A stretch of 52,213 nucleotides of DNA. It comes from JAZOTK01 sp045534775 (lineage in GTDB: Bacteria; Bacillota; Clostridia; RUG12999). The notes beneath the pieces are model-generated. The model did no database searches and had not been told where the DNA came from. It was given only the letters and a program-made list of their open reading frames with translations. This document shows positions 51,318-52,213 of the stretch, in pieces (the stretch's first letter is position 1; each line of letters begins with the position of its first letter). The DNA lies in assembly GCA_045534775.1 (NCBI GenBank), contig JAZSKI010000024.1, positions 1 through 52,213 on the forward strand. The letters run 5' to 3'. The translations under genes were made by a program, and so were the position numbers.

Positions 51318-52213
51318 TTATTCGTCAAGTAAATCGCGTCTGCTTGCTTCTGACCACAAATCAAGTTCACGTGAATAAGGTCCGTCGCTCATATAGATAT
51401 CACGTGTTCTGAAATCTTCTATTACTTTCTGAATGTTTTCGTACTCTGCAAGAAGTCTTTCGTCACTCATACTTGCAGGCGGAGTAAGTGTTCCGTACCA
51501 GTCGGGCTGTTTTGTGTAATCTTCCGGCGGATTCGGATCAAGAACCATGCTTGTTACAGTCTGTGTTGCTTTCTTTTTCAAATCTTTAATAAGCGCACTG
51601 TTATCTGTAGGAGCTACATGGTAACGATGAAGGAAGGTAACTATCTGTGCACGTGTGCAGGCAGTATCAGGTGTGAAGCTTGTTCCGCCTGTACCTGCGG
51701 TAATACCTTTTGTAACTGCCCATGAAACCGCTTTTTCAAGTTCGCTGCCTGCCGGAACATCTGAGAACGGAACTGTTTCAACTGTAGGTGAACCTGCTGC
51801 TTTCCAGAAATATTCAACAGTGGAAGCACGTGTGCAAGGATCATTAGGACCAAACTTATGACCATCAGGTTTATAAATACCTTTCTCTTTTGCCCAGAGA
51901 GCTGCACCGCAGAAATAATCACTGAAGAATACATCACTGTAGAAATTCTTTGCAGTTGATTCGGGAGAACCTGCTGCACGCCAGAGGAATGTTAAAATCT
52001 GTGCTCTTGTGCAGGTTGTGTCGGGTGAGAATGTTGTGTTGCTTGTACCGCTTGTGATACCCTTATCTACTGCCCAGCTTACAGGCTCAAAGAAATAGTC
52101 TGCCTTTTTCACATCCTGAAATGCAGGTGTTGAGATAGCGCTGCCTTTGAGGGCGGTAAATGAACCATATTCATTACGATCTGTTGCAGAAGCATATTTA
52201 AGCTGTCCGTTCT
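51318..52213 (-). CDS. SLH-domain protein, C-terminal part (cut by window edge)
   Basis: The frame is open to the window edge, so the gene starts outside; an internal GTG at 52112 is not a convincing start because it sits inside the first SLH repeat ('FQDVKKADYFFEPVSWAVDK'). Three SLH repeats follow one another, containing 'TTFSPDTTCTRAQILTFLWR', 'HKFGPNDPCTRASTVEYFWK' and 'TSFTPDTACTRAQIVTFLHR'. The tail of about 90 residues is polar with no known fold. SLH repeats bind the secondary wall polymer and hold the protein at the surface. It is followed by a lipoprotein and a DUF805 protein, perhaps as one unit. Confidence 0.85.
   Translation of the reverse strand, partial: NGQLKYASATDRNEYGSFTALKGSAISTPAFQDVKKADYFFEPVSWAVDKGITSGTSNTTFSPDTTCTRAQILTFLWRAAGSPESTAKNFYSDVFFSDYFCGAALWAKEKGIYKPDGHKFGPNDPCTRASTVEYFWKAAGSPTVETVPFSDVPAGSELEKAVSWAVTKGITAGTGGTSFTPDTACTRAQIVTFLHRYHVAPTDNSALIKDLKKKATQTVTSMVLDPNPPEDYTKQPDWYGTLTPPASMSDERLLAEYENIQKVIEDFRTRDIYMSDGPYSRELDLWSEASRRDLLDE

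Noticed and set aside
1..52213. CRISPR arrays, phage gene clusters, intact insertion sequences
   Set aside because: No spaced direct repeats, capsid or tail genes, or complete transposases are seen; only small relics are present.

Overview
The window looks like a chromosomal segment from a spore-forming, anaerobic member of the Clostridia, perhaps Oscillospirales-like or a related gut lineage. Evidence for this is a complete spoIIAA-spoIIAB-sigF operon behind a sigma-H-type promoter, thymidylate made by ThyX, S-layer-homology (SLH) and copper-amine-oxidase-N (stalk) secreted proteins, a TagO/WecA-like lipid-linked polymer pathway, strong AGGAGG ribosome binding sites and many TTGACA-17-TATAAT promoters. 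Genus cannot be fixed from the sequence alone. Nearly everything is on the minus strand. The plus-strand exceptions are a small amidase-like gene, aroF with its leader, the spoIIA operon, a tRNA-Trp and an ATPase relic.

Layout. 1-3.4 kb: a cut-off small gene, a secreted protein with two carbohydrate-binding-like modules, a zinc-ribbon protein and a stalk-domain protein. 3.5-6.4 kb: a large SNF2 helicase. 6.6-13.9 kb: a tight operon read from the right, WecG-type glycosyltransferase, thyX, tmk, polA, coaE, a lytic transglycosylase and an M18 aminopeptidase. 14.1-17.2 kb: an amidase-like gene, a large SLH protein and a decayed AAA ATPase. 17.2-29.8 kb: a long minus-strand unit, typA, phosphoglucomutase, hisS, aspS, then an ABC transporter with GldG, DUF4340, LemA and TPM proteins. 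29.8-32.5 kb: an island of non-coding features, namely a nested palindromic element, aroF behind an aromatic-rich leader peptide and attenuator, an IS-end-like hairpin, and a glycosidase relic. 32.5-35.1 kb: a short-chain dehydrogenase, a stalk-domain protein and a small membrane protein. 35.2-43.6 kb: mnmG, rsmG, dgkA, era, an aminotransferase, trpS, wecA and wecB. 43.8-47.2 kb: gdhA and argC-argB. 47.4-49.1 kb: spoIIA operon and tRNA-Trp. 49.1-52.2 kb: a gene-poor stretch, then secreted and membrane proteins ending in an SLH protein cut by the window edge.

How the genes work together. ThyX, Tmk and PolA form a run from dUMP to DNA. WecB, WecA, DgkA and the WecG-type enzyme could together build an undecaprenyl-linked wall polymer, which is the usual anchor for SLH proteins such as the two encoded here. 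GdhA, ArgC and ArgB link ammonia assimilation to arginine.

The most interesting item is the aroF leader at 30301-30584. A perfect promoter precedes a 44-codon leader with an in-frame duplicated Ser-Phe-Tyr-Tyr-Phe block (nine Phe/Tyr codons and one Trp codon within 15), then mutually exclusive antiterminator and terminator pairings. This is the layout of ribosome-mediated attenuation, which is unexpected in a Clostridia-type organism where T-boxes usually do this job.
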